Shown: positions 44,392 through 53,797 of the stretch, piece by piece | Numbering within the stretch: position 1 is the stretch's first letter | Layout of the letters: the number at the start of each line of letters is the position of its first letter | Assembly (NCBI RefSeq): GCF_000488275.1 | Contig: NZ_KI530765.1 | Location: 22,483 to 86,482 of the forward strand | Origin: Acinetobacter brisouii CIP 110357 | Lineage (GTDB): Bacteria > Pseudomonadota > Gammaproteobacteria > Pseudomonadales > Moraxellaceae | Reading direction: 5' to 3' | DNA: 64,000 nucleotides | The notes under the pieces: generated by a model | The model's database searches: none | Told to the model about the DNA's origin: nothing | Seen by the model: only the letters and a program-made list of their open reading frames with translations | Program-made: the position numbers and the translations under genes

Positions 44392-44769
44392 ATGGCTGAC
44401 TTGGATAGATTTAAACGTGCCCGAGAGAAAACGGCTTTTATTGAAGATGCAAACTCGGATGTAAAAGTTGTAGAGCCTAAGACCAAAAAAATCACGACTC
44501 GAAATAAGAGTGAAGTTGAATTAGAGCCAAACACTTTAAGCAATCGTGAGCGTTCACGTACCAAGCAAGGCCGTAACATTACTGTGCCACTCTTCCCTGA
44601 AGAGTTAAAAGCAATTGAAGTTGCTGTTTCAAAATTATCAGAGCTTGGTGATACTTCAATTAATGCTTTTATTCGTGAAACAATTTTAGCAAAATGTGAA
44701 AAAGTGATCGGAAAAGAAGAATATAAATCAATAGTTTCTGATAAATTTAATGTTGTAAAAAACAAATAA
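44392..44769 (+). CDS. Small partition partner, ParB-like
   Basis: About 125 residues, highly charged, with an N-terminal unstructured basic part and a C-terminal ribbon-helix-helix-like segment (NITVPLFPEELKAIEVAVSK, then TSINAFIRETILAKC). This matches small centromere-binding partners of type Ib ParA proteins. It is cotranscribed with parA. Candidate binding sites are the repeats at 44773, 46320 and 47579, just downstream. Confidence 0.7.
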   Translation: MADLDRFKRAREKTAFIEDANSDVKVVEPKTKKITTRNKSEVELEPNTLSNRERSRTKQGRNITVPLFPEELKAIEVAVSKLSELGDTSINAFIRETILAKCEKVIGKEEYKSIVSDKFNVVKNK

Positions 44770-44772
44770 TAT

Positions 44773-44803
44773 ACTTGTTTTTTATTTGTTTAAAACATGT
44801 ACT
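44773..44803 (+). repeat. Par-associated repeat R1
   Basis: ACTTGTTTTTTA followed by a variable eight bases and ACATGT, a pattern repeated at 46320 and 47579 in the same orientation. It begins four bases after the partition partner stop. Confidence 0.55.
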
Positions 44804-44834
44804 TATTTGTATTTAATAAGAATAAATAAAATTT

Positions 44835-44872
44835 AAATAAGTTGTTTAATACAACTATTAAACAACTTATTT
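44835..44872. repeat. Perfect 16-bp inverted repeat after the par operon
   Basis: AAATAAGTTGTTTAAT and its exact complement around ACAACT. There is no T tail, so a DNA-binding site or part of a centromere is more likely than a terminator. Confidence 0.6.
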
Positions 44873-44950
44873 GGTTTGTATGTTTCATGAATTCAATTGC
44901 TTATATTTCTGTTGAATATCTTTAATCAACAGGAAGTGGGAATTTAACTG

Positions 44951-46180
<1,230 letters not shown>

Positions 46181-46319
46181 TAAAATAATTGAAGCTGCTG
46201 TTTTAGGGATTTGTGATCTTGGTTTTATTTAAATTAATATTTTATTGGTTAGAAGATTTCTTAATAATTTAAAAATAATAATATATTTAGATATTTAATT
46301 TCATAAAAACAAGTTGTTT

Positions 46320-46350
46320 ACTTGTTTTTTATTTTTGTAATACATGTTCT
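46320..46350 (+). repeat. Par-associated repeat R2
   Basis: ACTTGTTTTTTA, variable bases and ACATGT, as R1, in the same orientation beyond the dead IS. Confidence 0.55.
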
Positions 46351-46393
46351 TTAGTTTTACTTTAACTTTAAAAAAGTTGTATCTTATTGAAAA

Positions 46394-46851
46394 TTAGAAA
46401 AGGAAAGATCTAATTTTTAAGAGTAAATAGCCAGAAATTGCACCAACGACCAGACCTAATAAAACAAGATAGAAGTAAGTTAAGCTAAAATGGAAACTTC
46501 GATCAAAAAGTAGATTAAAAAGAAAAATGCATATTCCAGATAACCCACCTAATATTGTACTTACGAATAGAATATATCGAGTTTTCTTCATTCTTGGTAA
46601 AACAGACAGGTTCATCATTAAACTATAAATGATAGATTGAATCCCAGAAAAAAATACAGATCCCAATAAAAGCAACGAGAAAGTTCTTACATAGAGACCG
46701 CTATCAAAATGAATTGAAAAATTATTGGGATGTTTTAGAAGAATCGAAATAAGAAAAACAAATGATAATAAGAGCGCTGAAATAACTAATGGAATCAAAA
46801 AACCATCACAATACAAAAGAAATTTTTAACTAATTTCATTAACTTCACCAT
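46394..46851 (-). pseudogene. Small membrane protein gene with a frameshift
   Basis: The upstream frame starts at the ATG at 46851 (MVKLMKLVKNFFCIVMVF) and stops at a TGA after a run of six T (46797-46802 as A on the plus strand). The rest continues in another frame as LIPLVISALLLSFVF and about 135 residues with four membrane segments. One extra T would restore VMVFLIPLV. The start overlaps the previous stop (TAATG), supporting the upstream start. Function unknown. Confidence 0.65.
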
Positions 46852-47318
46852 TATAGAACTTTTTTATTTAAGAGTTTCAATAAGCTAATTTTTTCATTCT
46901 GATAATAGATGTCTTCAATCAGCATACATTTCGACTTTGAGTTGATTTTAAAAATTAACAATTCTGGAGTGTGGTTGTACTCAAGTTGTATTTTCACCTG
47001 TGTGTTGGTGCTTTGTATGATCGTGTATTTGTTCTTGTCTGGTGAGTCTTGTGCACCAGTTGAGATATCGAAATCAATATTGCAGAGTCCCTGTACTTTT
47101 TCTGCACATTTTTCATCTTTGATGATTAGGTCAGATAACTTCTTGGAGAAGAATTTATTGAGTAGAGCAGGGTTAGCTTCTCGTATGTTATTGGATTCAT
47201 CCACAGGGAAGGTTTTGTACAGGCCTTTTATTAAAGTATCGGACTTTGTATAGCATGTATTGGCTGAGGTAATTGTTGGTACAAGAAGCAGGGTGCCAAG
47301 TAGCATCTTAAAATTCAT
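46851..47318 (-). CDS. Exported hypothetical protein
   Basis: This 155-residue protein has a signal peptide (MNFKMLLGTLLLVPTITSA) and a soluble domain with four Cys (positions about 22, 70, 77, 131) that could form disulphides. It may be related to DUF3828-type periplasmic proteins, but this is weak. It is cotranslated with the frameshifted membrane gene through a TAATG overlap. Confidence 0.55.
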   Translation of the reverse strand: MNFKMLLGTLLLVPTITSANTCYTKSDTLIKGLYKTFPVDESNNIREANPALLNKFFSKKLSDLIIKDEKCAEKVQGLCNIDFDISTGAQDSPDKNKYTIIQSTNTQVKIQLEYNHTPELLIFKINSKSKCMLIEDIYYQNEKISLLKLLNKKVL

Positions 47319-47980
47319 AATAATTATTCTTTATGAAGTTGATTGTAAGTGGTGTATTGAATCTTGAGCGTAGAAAAATAGCAAGTAATGCTTAGGAATT
47401 TTTAAATACAATAAATAGTCTAGAAAATAAGATAGTAATATTACTGCACTACTTTAGACTGAAAATTAAATTTCAAGTATTTATATTATTTAAGGGAATT
47501 TTAACTAGGTTTATTTTTTAAATATAAATAAAAATCAAAATATTATAAGAATTTTAATGCGTTAAAAATAATTAATATACTTGTTTTTTACTTATTAAAT
47601 ACATGTATGTTAATTGTTTTAATTAATTTATAAACATGGTAATTGTATTTTAATTTAGTTGTTTAATAGTTGTATTTAATAATTGATTTACAAGTTTTTT
47701 TAATATCTGTGGTTATGTGGCTAAAGTAAAATAAAAGTTAAGCTAAATGTAATTATTTCAATGTCTTAGATAGATCGACTAACGAATACAATGATGGATG
47801 ATATTTTTTCCCATCACAATTGTCTGTTCTTGAATCAATTTCGTCAAACTCTGATTAATTTTTGGATTTGACTTAAGAATTTTCGCAAGTCCAAAGATGA
47901 ATTTGATAATTTTATAAAGAAATAAAACTCATAAATATTTAAAAATAATAATAAGTAATTGATATATAAATATTTTTAAG
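47319..47980. other. Very A+T-rich non-coding stretch
   Basis: I see no gene. It contains repeat R3 (47579) and a degenerate TTTAGTTGTTTAATAGTTGT stretch resembling the inverted repeat at 44835. The sequence between 47760 and 47890 has no recognisable feature. Confidence 0.45.
47579..47609 (+). repeat. Par-associated repeat R3
   Basis: Third copy of ACTTGTTTTTTA, variable bases and ACATGT. It is 2.8 kb from R1, of which 1.2 kb is the dead IS. Confidence 0.5.
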
Positions 47981-47997
47981 TTGGCATAGCCTTTGCA
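47981..47997 (+). promoter_or_regulatory. Sigma-54 promoter of the phenol hydroxylase remnant
   Basis: TTGGCATAGCCTTTGCA matches TGGCAYRnnnnTTGCW exactly, with GG at 47983-47984 and GC at 47994-47995. Phenol hydroxylase operons in Acinetobacter are sigma-54/MopR-controlled, which fits. Confidence 0.8.
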
Positions 47998-48030
47998 AAA
48001 TATCAGACAGGGAAAGGTGAGGATGCAGTT

Positions 48031-48279
48031 ATGCCACTACTCAATCAGGAAGAGCCCCAGTGCTATGTCCATATTACCGGAACACAACGAGATCGCTTTG
48101 TCGAGTTTGAGTTTTCAATTGGTGATCCGGAGCTTGCAGTGGAAATGATTATGCCTTTTGCTGCCTTTGAAGAGTTTTGTCAGCGGCATCATGTGAAAAA
48201 CTTGAGTCATGATGAAATTGCACAGCTTGAATATGAACGGATGAAATGGCGCTTTGGATTGCCTGGAATTAATGAATAA
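48031..48279 (+). CDS. mphK: Phenol hydroxylase assembly subunit (DmpK/MphK-like)
   Basis: This 82-residue protein matches the Phenol_hyd_sub family: RFVEFEFSIGDPELAVEMIM and AAFEEFCQRHHV, with the ending MKWRFGLPG. In Pseudomonas and Acinetobacter it is the first gene of the six-gene multicomponent phenol hydroxylase operon and helps assemble the oxygenase. Here the operon stops inside the next gene, so the protein is probably a relic without a partner. Confidence 0.8.
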   Translation: MPLLNQEEPQCYVHITGTQRDRFVEFEFSIGDPELAVEMIMPFAAFEEFCQRHHVKNLSHDEIAQLEYERMKWRFGLPGINE

Positions 48280-48309
48280 AACAAATGTAAATGATCAGGG
48301 AGATCTTGC

Positions 48310-48447
48310 ATGCAAATTGATATTAAAACGTCGAATGTAAAACCCATTCGGAATACCTATAAATATGTTGAGAAGCGTTTTGGCGATAAAGTCGCATCGC
48401 GTTATCAGGAAGCCAGTTACGATATCCGAAGCATACAACACGAATGA
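48310..48447 (+). pseudogene. mphL: Truncated phenol hydroxylase P1 subunit (DmpL/MphL)
   Basis: The 45 codons MQIDIKTSNVKPIRNTY, then RFGDKVASRYQEASYDI, match the N-terminus of DmpL/MphL, normally about 330 residues. Similarity ends at the stop near 48445. The remaining genes of the operon are gone, replaced by the promoter region of the guanidine operon. Confidence 0.75.
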
Positions 48448-48535
48448 TTAGAGTATTTGTATTGATCATTTATTCCAGAAAAGATGGTCAATTTGGCGCA
48501 CGCAGCAGCTAATTTTTATAAAGCGCACTGATATT

Positions 48536-48575
48536 AAGCAAAAATAGTATTACTTAAAGCAAAAACAGTATTACT
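48536..48575 (+). repeat. Tandem 19-bp repeats upstream of the guanidine promoter
   Basis: AAGCAAAAATAGTATTACT at 48536-48554 and AAGCAAAAACAGTATTACT at 48557-48575 differ at one base and are offset by 21 bp, two helical turns. They abut the sigma-54 -24 box, a likely regulator-binding site. Confidence 0.6.
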
Positions 48576-48579
48576 AAAT

Positions 48580-48596
48580 TGGCATGCCCTTTGCAT
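48580..48596 (+). promoter_or_regulatory. Sigma-54 promoter of the guanidine operon
   Basis: TTGGCATGCCCTTTGCA matches the consensus exactly, with GG at 48582-48583 and GC at 48594-48595. It lies just before the riboswitch and suggests nitrogen-regulated expression. Confidence 0.8.
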
Positions 48597-48614
48597 TTAC
48601 TCAAATAAGAAAAA

Positions 48615-48712
48615 GTGATCTAGGGTTCCGATACAGCAGCGTATGACTGGACCGAGAGTTCACGGTTCCTAGCGAACTACACGGAGGGATAAAAGCCCGG
48701 GAGGAAGTCAAA
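48615..48712 (+). promoter_or_regulatory. Guanidine-I riboswitch (ykkC class)
   Basis: Core elements are CTAGGGTTCCG (48620-48630), CTGGACCGAGAG (48647-48658), then ACACGGAGGGATAAAAGCCC and GGGAGG (48680-48703). These are the conserved blocks of the guanidine-I class. It precedes the first coding sequence by about 20 bases and would switch the operon on when guanidine is present. The AGGAG ribosome site follows at 48723. Confidence 0.9.
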
Positions 48713-48732
48713 ACTATCCGACAGGAGTGGCT

Positions 48733-49476
48733 ATGAACACTGCAAATCATCACAATAATCAAGAAATTTGGTCAGAACTTCTGCCAGGTGGGCATCATTG
48801 GTCTGGTCGTATCCAAAAAGGCACGATCTTGCAGTTTCAATCACTTGCTGCACATGCCAATGTTTCCTTATTTTGTGTCAATGCCGCAGATAAGCTCGAA
48901 CGATTCAATATGCCAGATAGTTTAAAAGGGCAACATACCGCTTACTTAACAGCTTCACATGTCTTGTATTCAGATTTGGGTCGCGTGATGGCTTCAATCG
49001 TTCATGATGATCATGGATGGAACGATGTAATTTGTGGCCCAAGCCGACCTGAACAGATTGCACAAAAATTTGGAACGCGAACTTTCCAAGATGCACGCAA
49101 TGACATGTACCAAAATGGCTTGGACAGCTTGTTGGTCGAAATGAGCAAATATTCACTTGGACAAGCCGATTTAAGCGCAACCCTGAACCTATTTTCAAAA
49201 GTGACCCCGAATGATGAGGGGAAACTGTCTTATGTCGAGTCTGACAATACCAATCAAATCATTGAAATCCGCTTTGAAATGGACTGTTTAGTTTTCCTTT
49301 CTGCTGCTCCACATGCTTTGGATGGTGCAGAGCGCTATCAACCTGCCGATGTGCAAATGAAATTGTTTAAAGCATTGCCTTTAAATGAAACCGACATTTG
49401 CCGAGATTCATGCCCACAAAACCAACGTGCATTTGCAAATAATGCCCGTTATTACGCACTTGAAAACACATACTAA
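48733..49476 (+). CDS. DUF1989 protein UAAP1, carboxyguanidine deiminase subunit
   Basis: About 247 residues, DUF1989 family, formerly called urea amidolyase-associated protein 1. Conserved blocks include YLTASHVLYSDLGRVMASIV and LNLFSKV. With its partner it forms carboxyguanidine deiminase, which converts carboxyguanidine to allophanate and ammonia. This subunit has GWND where the partner keeps CGRHD, so the partner may hold the catalytic or metal residues. The ATG at 48733 has AGGAG at proper spacing; a GTG six bases upstream does not. Confidence 0.8.
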   Translation: MNTANHHNNQEIWSELLPGGHHWSGRIQKGTILQFQSLAAHANVSLFCVNAADKLERFNMPDSLKGQHTAYLTASHVLYSDLGRVMASIVHDDHGWNDVICGPSRPEQIAQKFGTRTFQDARNDMYQNGLDSLLVEMSKYSLGQADLSATLNLFSKVTPNDEGKLSYVESDNTNQIIEIRFEMDCLVFLSAAPHALDGAERYQPADVQMKLFKALPLNETDICRDSCPQNQRAFANNARYYALENTY

Positions 49477-49495
49477 GTTGGCAGGGGATACCGAA

Positions 49496-50149
49496 ATGAC
49501 AAGTTTACAATCGTTTGAAAAATCAGTACTTAATGAAGTTTGCCCTGCTGGCGAAGCATGGATGTGTGAAGTCAAAAAAGGGCAGTATTTCCGAATTATT
49601 GACCTCGAAGGCAACCAAGCTGTTGATACCTTATTTATTAGCGCAGAAGATCCAAACGAACGCTACAGTGCAACGGACACTTTAGCCATCAACCAGCACA
49701 TTTACCTTGAAAAAGGCACCACTTTATACAGCAATTTAGGTCGCCCATTGGCGGTGATTCACGATGATAACTGTGGTCGCCATGACACCTTGGGTGGGGC
49801 GTGTTCATGTGAAAGTAATACGGTTCGTTATGCGCACGATAAATACCCGATGCACAGTTGTCGCAATAACTTTATGTATGCGTTGGCGAAACATCCGATT
49901 GCACACAAATATGCGCTGAATGTGCGTCATATTGGCCCGAATATCAACTTCTTTATGAATGTGCCTGTCACCGCAGACGGTCAGCTTAAATTTGATGATG
50001 GTATTTCTGCACCGGGGAAATACGTTGAAATTCAGGCAGAAATGGACTTAATCGTGCTGATTTCCAATTGCCCACAGTTAAATAACCCTTGTAATGCCTA
50101 CAACCCAACCAAAATTCAACTGGTTGTGCGTGAAGCAGAAGAGGTGTAG
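49496..50149 (+). CDS. DUF1989 protein UAAP2, carboxyguanidine deiminase subunit
   Basis: About 217 residues, DUF1989. It has CGRHDTLGGACSCESNTVRY, likely containing Cys/His metal or catalytic ligands, and NPCNAYNPT near the end. It starts 19 bases after UAAP1, with GGGGA upstream; a longer frame would begin inside UAAP1. The gene is followed two bases later by the carboxylase gene. It is the second half of carboxyguanidine deiminase. Confidence 0.85.
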   Translation: MTSLQSFEKSVLNEVCPAGEAWMCEVKKGQYFRIIDLEGNQAVDTLFISAEDPNERYSATDTLAINQHIYLEKGTTLYSNLGRPLAVIHDDNCGRHDTLGGACSCESNTVRYAHDKYPMHSCRNNFMYALAKHPIAHKYALNVRHIGPNINFFMNVPVTADGQLKFDDGISAPGKYVEIQAEMDLIVLISNCPQLNNPCNAYNPTKIQLVVREAEEV

Positions 50150-50151
50150 TC

Positions 50152-53100
50152 ATGTTTAAAAAAGTCCTGATCGCCAACCGCGGTGCTATCGCCTGTCGTG
50201 TCATTCGTACCCTGAAAAAACTGGGCATTGCTTCCGTCGCTGTTTACTCAGAAGCCGACCGAGATTCACTACATGTGACCTTGGCGGATGAAGCCTTTTG
50301 TATTGGTGCTGCGCCTGCACAGCAAAGTTATTTAAATATTGAAAAAATTATTGAAGTCGCCCAGCAAACTGGGGCTGAAGCCATTCACCCCGGCTATGGT
50401 TTTTTATCGGAAAATGCCGAGTTTTGTGACCTGTGTGAAAACCAAGGAATTGCCTTTATTGGGCCGAACTCCAGCCAGATGAAAGATTTTGGTTTAAAAC
50501 ATACCGCACGTGAACTGGCAATCAAAAGCAAAGTGCCACTTTTACCGGGAAGTTCATTGCTGGCTGATCAAGCCGAAGCACTTACCGAAGCAGCACGAAT
50601 TGGCTATCCCGTCATGCTGAAAAGTACCGCTGGCGGTGGCGGGATTGGAATGCGTTTGGTGTGGAATGAAAGCGAACTCAAAGATGCCTATCAAACCGTG
50701 TCCTATTTGGCGCAAGCCAACTTTAAAGATGCGGGCTTGTATCTGGAAAAATTTGTCCAGCATGCCCGTCATATTGAAGTGCAAATTTTTGGTGATGGTC
50801 AGGGTCAGGTTTTAGCGTTGGGTGAACGGGATTGTTCGGTGCAGCGCCGCAACCAAAAAGTGATTGAGGAAACGCCTGCACCACATTTGAATAATGAGCA
50901 ACGCACTTACATCCAAAAAGTGGCGATTCAACTGATGCAATCGGTGAATTACCGCTCTGCGGGAACAGTTGAATTTGTCATGGACACTGAAACCCAAGAA
51001 TTTTATTTCTTGGAAGTCAACACCCGTCTGCAAGTGGAACATGGGGTCACTGAGCAAGTCTTTGGTGTCGATCTGGTTGAATGGATGGTGACACTGGCGA
51101 GTGGCGACTGGACAGCTCCGACTGAGGAATTGGCGCCGAAAGGTCACTCGATTCAAGTCCGTTTATACGCAGAAGACCCGATCAAGCAATTTCAACCGAG
51201 TGCAGGCTTACTCACTTATGTCAAATTTGATGAGCAGGCACGAGTCGAAACTTGGGTCGAAACAGGCTCCAATGTCTCGTCTTTTTATGACCCGATGATT
51301 GCCAAAATCATCGTAACGGCTCATACGCGTGACGAAGCCATTCAAGCTATGAGTTCAAGTCTGAAAAAGACCAAAGTTGCAGGTATTGAAACCAATCTTG
51401 AGTATTTACAAAATATTATTGCCTGTGATGTGTTCCATGAAGGCACACAGACCACACGTTTTTTAAATACCTTTGAATGGAAAACCCAAAAAATCGAAGT
51501 GCTGCAAGCAGGTATCCAAACTTCAGTGCAGGATGTCACGGGGCGCTTGGGTTACTGGGATGTCGGTGTGCCGCCATCGGGTGCGATTGATCCTTTAAGT
51601 TTAACGGTTGCCAACCAGCTTTTAGGCAATCCCAAAAATACCGCAGGGCTTGAATGTACCTTGCAAGGCCCGACTTTAAAATTCCACTGTGACAGCCAAA
51701 TCGTGATTACAGGTGGTGATATGCCATCCAAACTGGATGGCGAAGCCGTACCGATGTGGCAAACCATCAATGTCAAAAAAGGTCAGGTGCTTAAATGTGG
51801 TTCGATCACCACAGGTTGCCGCAGTTATATCGGGATTAAAGGCGGTCTGGATGTGCCTGAATATTTAGGCTCACAAGCGACCTTTACATTGGGGCAATTT
51901 GGTGGACATGCAGGACGTAATTTACTGATTGGCGATATGTTGCCGATCACTGAATATTTGACCCAAAGTACCACGGCACTACCGCAAGCTCAAATTCCAC
52001 AGTTTGCCCATACATGGGAAATTGCGGTGATGTACGGCCCACATGGTGCACCTGATTTCTTTACCAAACAGGACATCGACACGTTTTTTGCCAATGCGTT
52101 TGAAATTCACTATAACTCAAGCCGTACAGGCATTCGCCTCATTGGGCCAAAACCTGAATGGGCGCGTCAAGATGGTGGTGAAGCAGGACTGCATCCATCC
52201 AACATCCATGACAATGCCTATGCAATTGGTGCAATCGACTTTACGGGTGACATGCCGATTATTTTGGGGCCAGATGGGCCAAGTCTGGGCGGTTTCGTTT
52301 GCCCTGCGGTGGTGATTCACTCGGAACTTTGGAAAATCGGTCAGTTGAAAGCAGGTGATAAAGTCAAATTTATTCCTGTCAGCTATGCCCAAGCCAAAGC
52401 ACTCGATCAGCAGTATCATCAAAGTGTGATGGCTGATGATGTCTCAGGAATTGATTTTAGCCCTGAGTTTAACGCTGAAACAGAGGCTTTAAACGATGCT
52501 GTTTTAGCGACGCTTGCAGGACAGGATGATTTGCCGAGCGTGACGTATCGACCTGCAGGCAACAGCTATTTGTTGGTGGAATATGGTGAACTGGTTCTCG
52601 ACCTGAACTTGCGTTTCCGTATTCATGCCTTGATGCAGTGGGTGAAAGATCAAGATATTCAGGGGATTATTGATTTAACACCGGGCATTCGTTCATTACA
52701 GATTCATTTTGATTCGATTGAACTCGATCAGATTGAACTGCTGCATAAACTGCAACAAGCCGAAAATGAACTACCTGATATTCACAATATGCAAGTGCCA
52801 TCGCGCACCGTGTATTTGCCTTTGGCTTGGGAAGATTCACAGACGCAACTCGCGACTGAGCGTTATACGCAAATTGTGCGTCCAGATGCGCCTTGGTGCC
52901 CTGACAATGTCGAGTTTATTCGTCGTATCAACGGCTTGGCATCGAAACAAGCGGTTAAAGATGTGGTGTATAGCGCCAATTATCTAGTCATGGGCTTGGG
53001 CGATGTGTATTTGGGCGCACCTGTTGCGACACCCCTTGATCCGCGTCAGCGTTTAGTCACCACCAAATATAACCCTGCACGGACATGGACACCTGAAAAT

Positions 53101-53757
53101 GCGGTCGGTATTGGTGGCGCATATATGTGTGTGTACGGCATGGAAGGGCCAGGGGGCTACCAGTTTGTGGGACGGACGACGCAAATGTGGAGTCGCTACC
53201 GCAAAAATGTCGATTTTGAAGACGGTAAACCGTGGTTACTGCGCTTCTTTGACCAAGTGAAGTTTTATGAAGTGTCTGAAGCTGAACTGTTGCACATGCG
53301 CGAAGACTTTAAGGCAGGTCGTTTAAAACTTCGGATTGAAGACGGTGTTTTAAATCTGAAAGAATACAATGATTTCTTAGAGAAAAATGCTGAAACTATT
53401 CATGCGTTTAAAGACATGCAGCAAGCCAACTTCGAAGCTGAACGTCGTCGCTGGCATGAAGCAGGTTTGCAAGAGTATGTGTCTGAAAGTCTGGACGCGG
53501 TGGATGATGGTGAAGCCGTGACGATTCCTGAAGGGGGATGTTCGGTTGAATCGCATATGCCGGGGTCAATCTGGAAAATTGAATGTGCATTGGGTGATAT
53601 TGTGGAGGAAGGCGCGACTCTTGCCGTGATTGAAGCCATGAAGATCGAGATACCAATTGTTGCACCTGAACGAATGAAGGTTGAGGCGATTACCATTGAA
53701 AAAGGGCAAACGGTGAAAACGGGGCAGGTTTTGTTTACGTTAGCGCCTGTGGCTTGA
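50152..53757 (+). CDS. Guanidine carboxylase (biotin-dependent, urea carboxylase family)
   Basis: This 1,201-residue protein has a biotin carboxylase ATP-grasp domain at about 1-450, AHS2 and AHS1 carboxyltransferase domains (VTGRLGYWDVGVPPSGAIDP at about 462 onward), and a C-terminal biotin-carrier domain with the biotinyl Lys in EAMKIE (about 1164). It uses ATP and bicarbonate to carboxylate its substrate. The riboswitch and the two deiminase genes make guanidine, rather than urea, the true substrate. It lacks the fused amidase of the yeast enzyme; allophanate hydrolase is separate at 56542. Confidence 0.9.
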   Translation: MFKKVLIANRGAIACRVIRTLKKLGIASVAVYSEADRDSLHVTLADEAFCIGAAPAQQSYLNIEKIIEVAQQTGAEAIHPGYGFLSENAEFCDLCENQGIAFIGPNSSQMKDFGLKHTARELAIKSKVPLLPGSSLLADQAEALTEAARIGYPVMLKSTAGGGGIGMRLVWNESELKDAYQTVSYLAQANFKDAGLYLEKFVQHARHIEVQIFGDGQGQVLALGERDCSVQRRNQKVIEETPAPHLNNEQRTYIQKVAIQLMQSVNYRSAGTVEFVMDTETQEFYFLEVNTRLQVEHGVTEQVFGVDLVEWMVTLASGDWTAPTEELAPKGHSIQVRLYAEDPIKQFQPSAGLLTYVKFDEQARVETWVETGSNVSSFYDPMIAKIIVTAHTRDEAIQAMSSSLKKTKVAGIETNLEYLQNIIACDVFHEGTQTTRFLNTFEWKTQKIEVLQAGIQTSVQDVTGRLGYWDVGVPPSGAIDPLSLTVANQLLGNPKNTAGLECTLQGPTLKFHCDSQIVITGGDMPSKLDGEAVPMWQTINVKKGQVLKCGSITTGCRSYIGIKGGLDVPEYLGSQATFTLGQFGGHAGRNLLIGDMLPITEYLTQSTTALPQAQIPQFAHTWEIAVMYGPHGAPDFFTKQDIDTFFANAFEIHYNSSRTGIRLIGPKPEWARQDGGEAGLHPSNIHDNAYAIGAIDFTGDMPIILGPDGPSLGGFVCPAVVIHSELWKIGQLKAGDKVKFIPVSYAQAKALDQQYHQSVMADDVSGIDFSPEFNAETEALNDAVLATLAGQDDLPSVTYRPAGNSYLLVEYGELVLDLNLRFRIHALMQWVKDQDIQGIIDLTPGIRSLQIHFDSIELDQIELLHKLQQAENELPDIHNMQVPSRTVYLPLAWEDSQTQLATERYTQIVRPDAPWCPDNVEFIRRINGLASKQAVKDVVYSANYLVMGLGDVYLGAPVATPLDPRQRLVTTKYNPARTWTPENAVGIGGAYMCVYGMEGPGGYQFVGRTTQMWSRYRKNVDFEDGKPWLLRFFDQVKFYEVSEAELLHMREDFKAGRLKLRIEDGVLNLKEYNDFLEKNAETIHAFKDMQQANFEAERRRWHEAGLQEYVSESLDAVDDGEAVTIPEGGCSVESHMPGSIWKIECALGDIVEEGATLAVIEAMKIEIPIVAPERMKVEAITIEKGQTVKTGQVLFTLAPVA

Positions 53758-53771
53758 TGAGAAAACAATTA

Positions 53772-53797
53772 AGAAAGACCGCTTAGGCGGTCTTTCT
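53772..53797. terminator. Terminator hairpin after the guanidine carboxylase gene
   Basis: Stem AGAAAGACCGC and its complement around TTAG. It overlaps the last codons and stop of the convergent OLD gene, so it may serve both. Confidence 0.75.

Noticed and set aside
50152..53757. Urea carboxylase annotation for the 1,201-residue enzyme
   Set aside because: The guanidine-I riboswitch and the two DUF1989 deiminase subunits point to guanidine as substrate; urea is likely only a side substrate.
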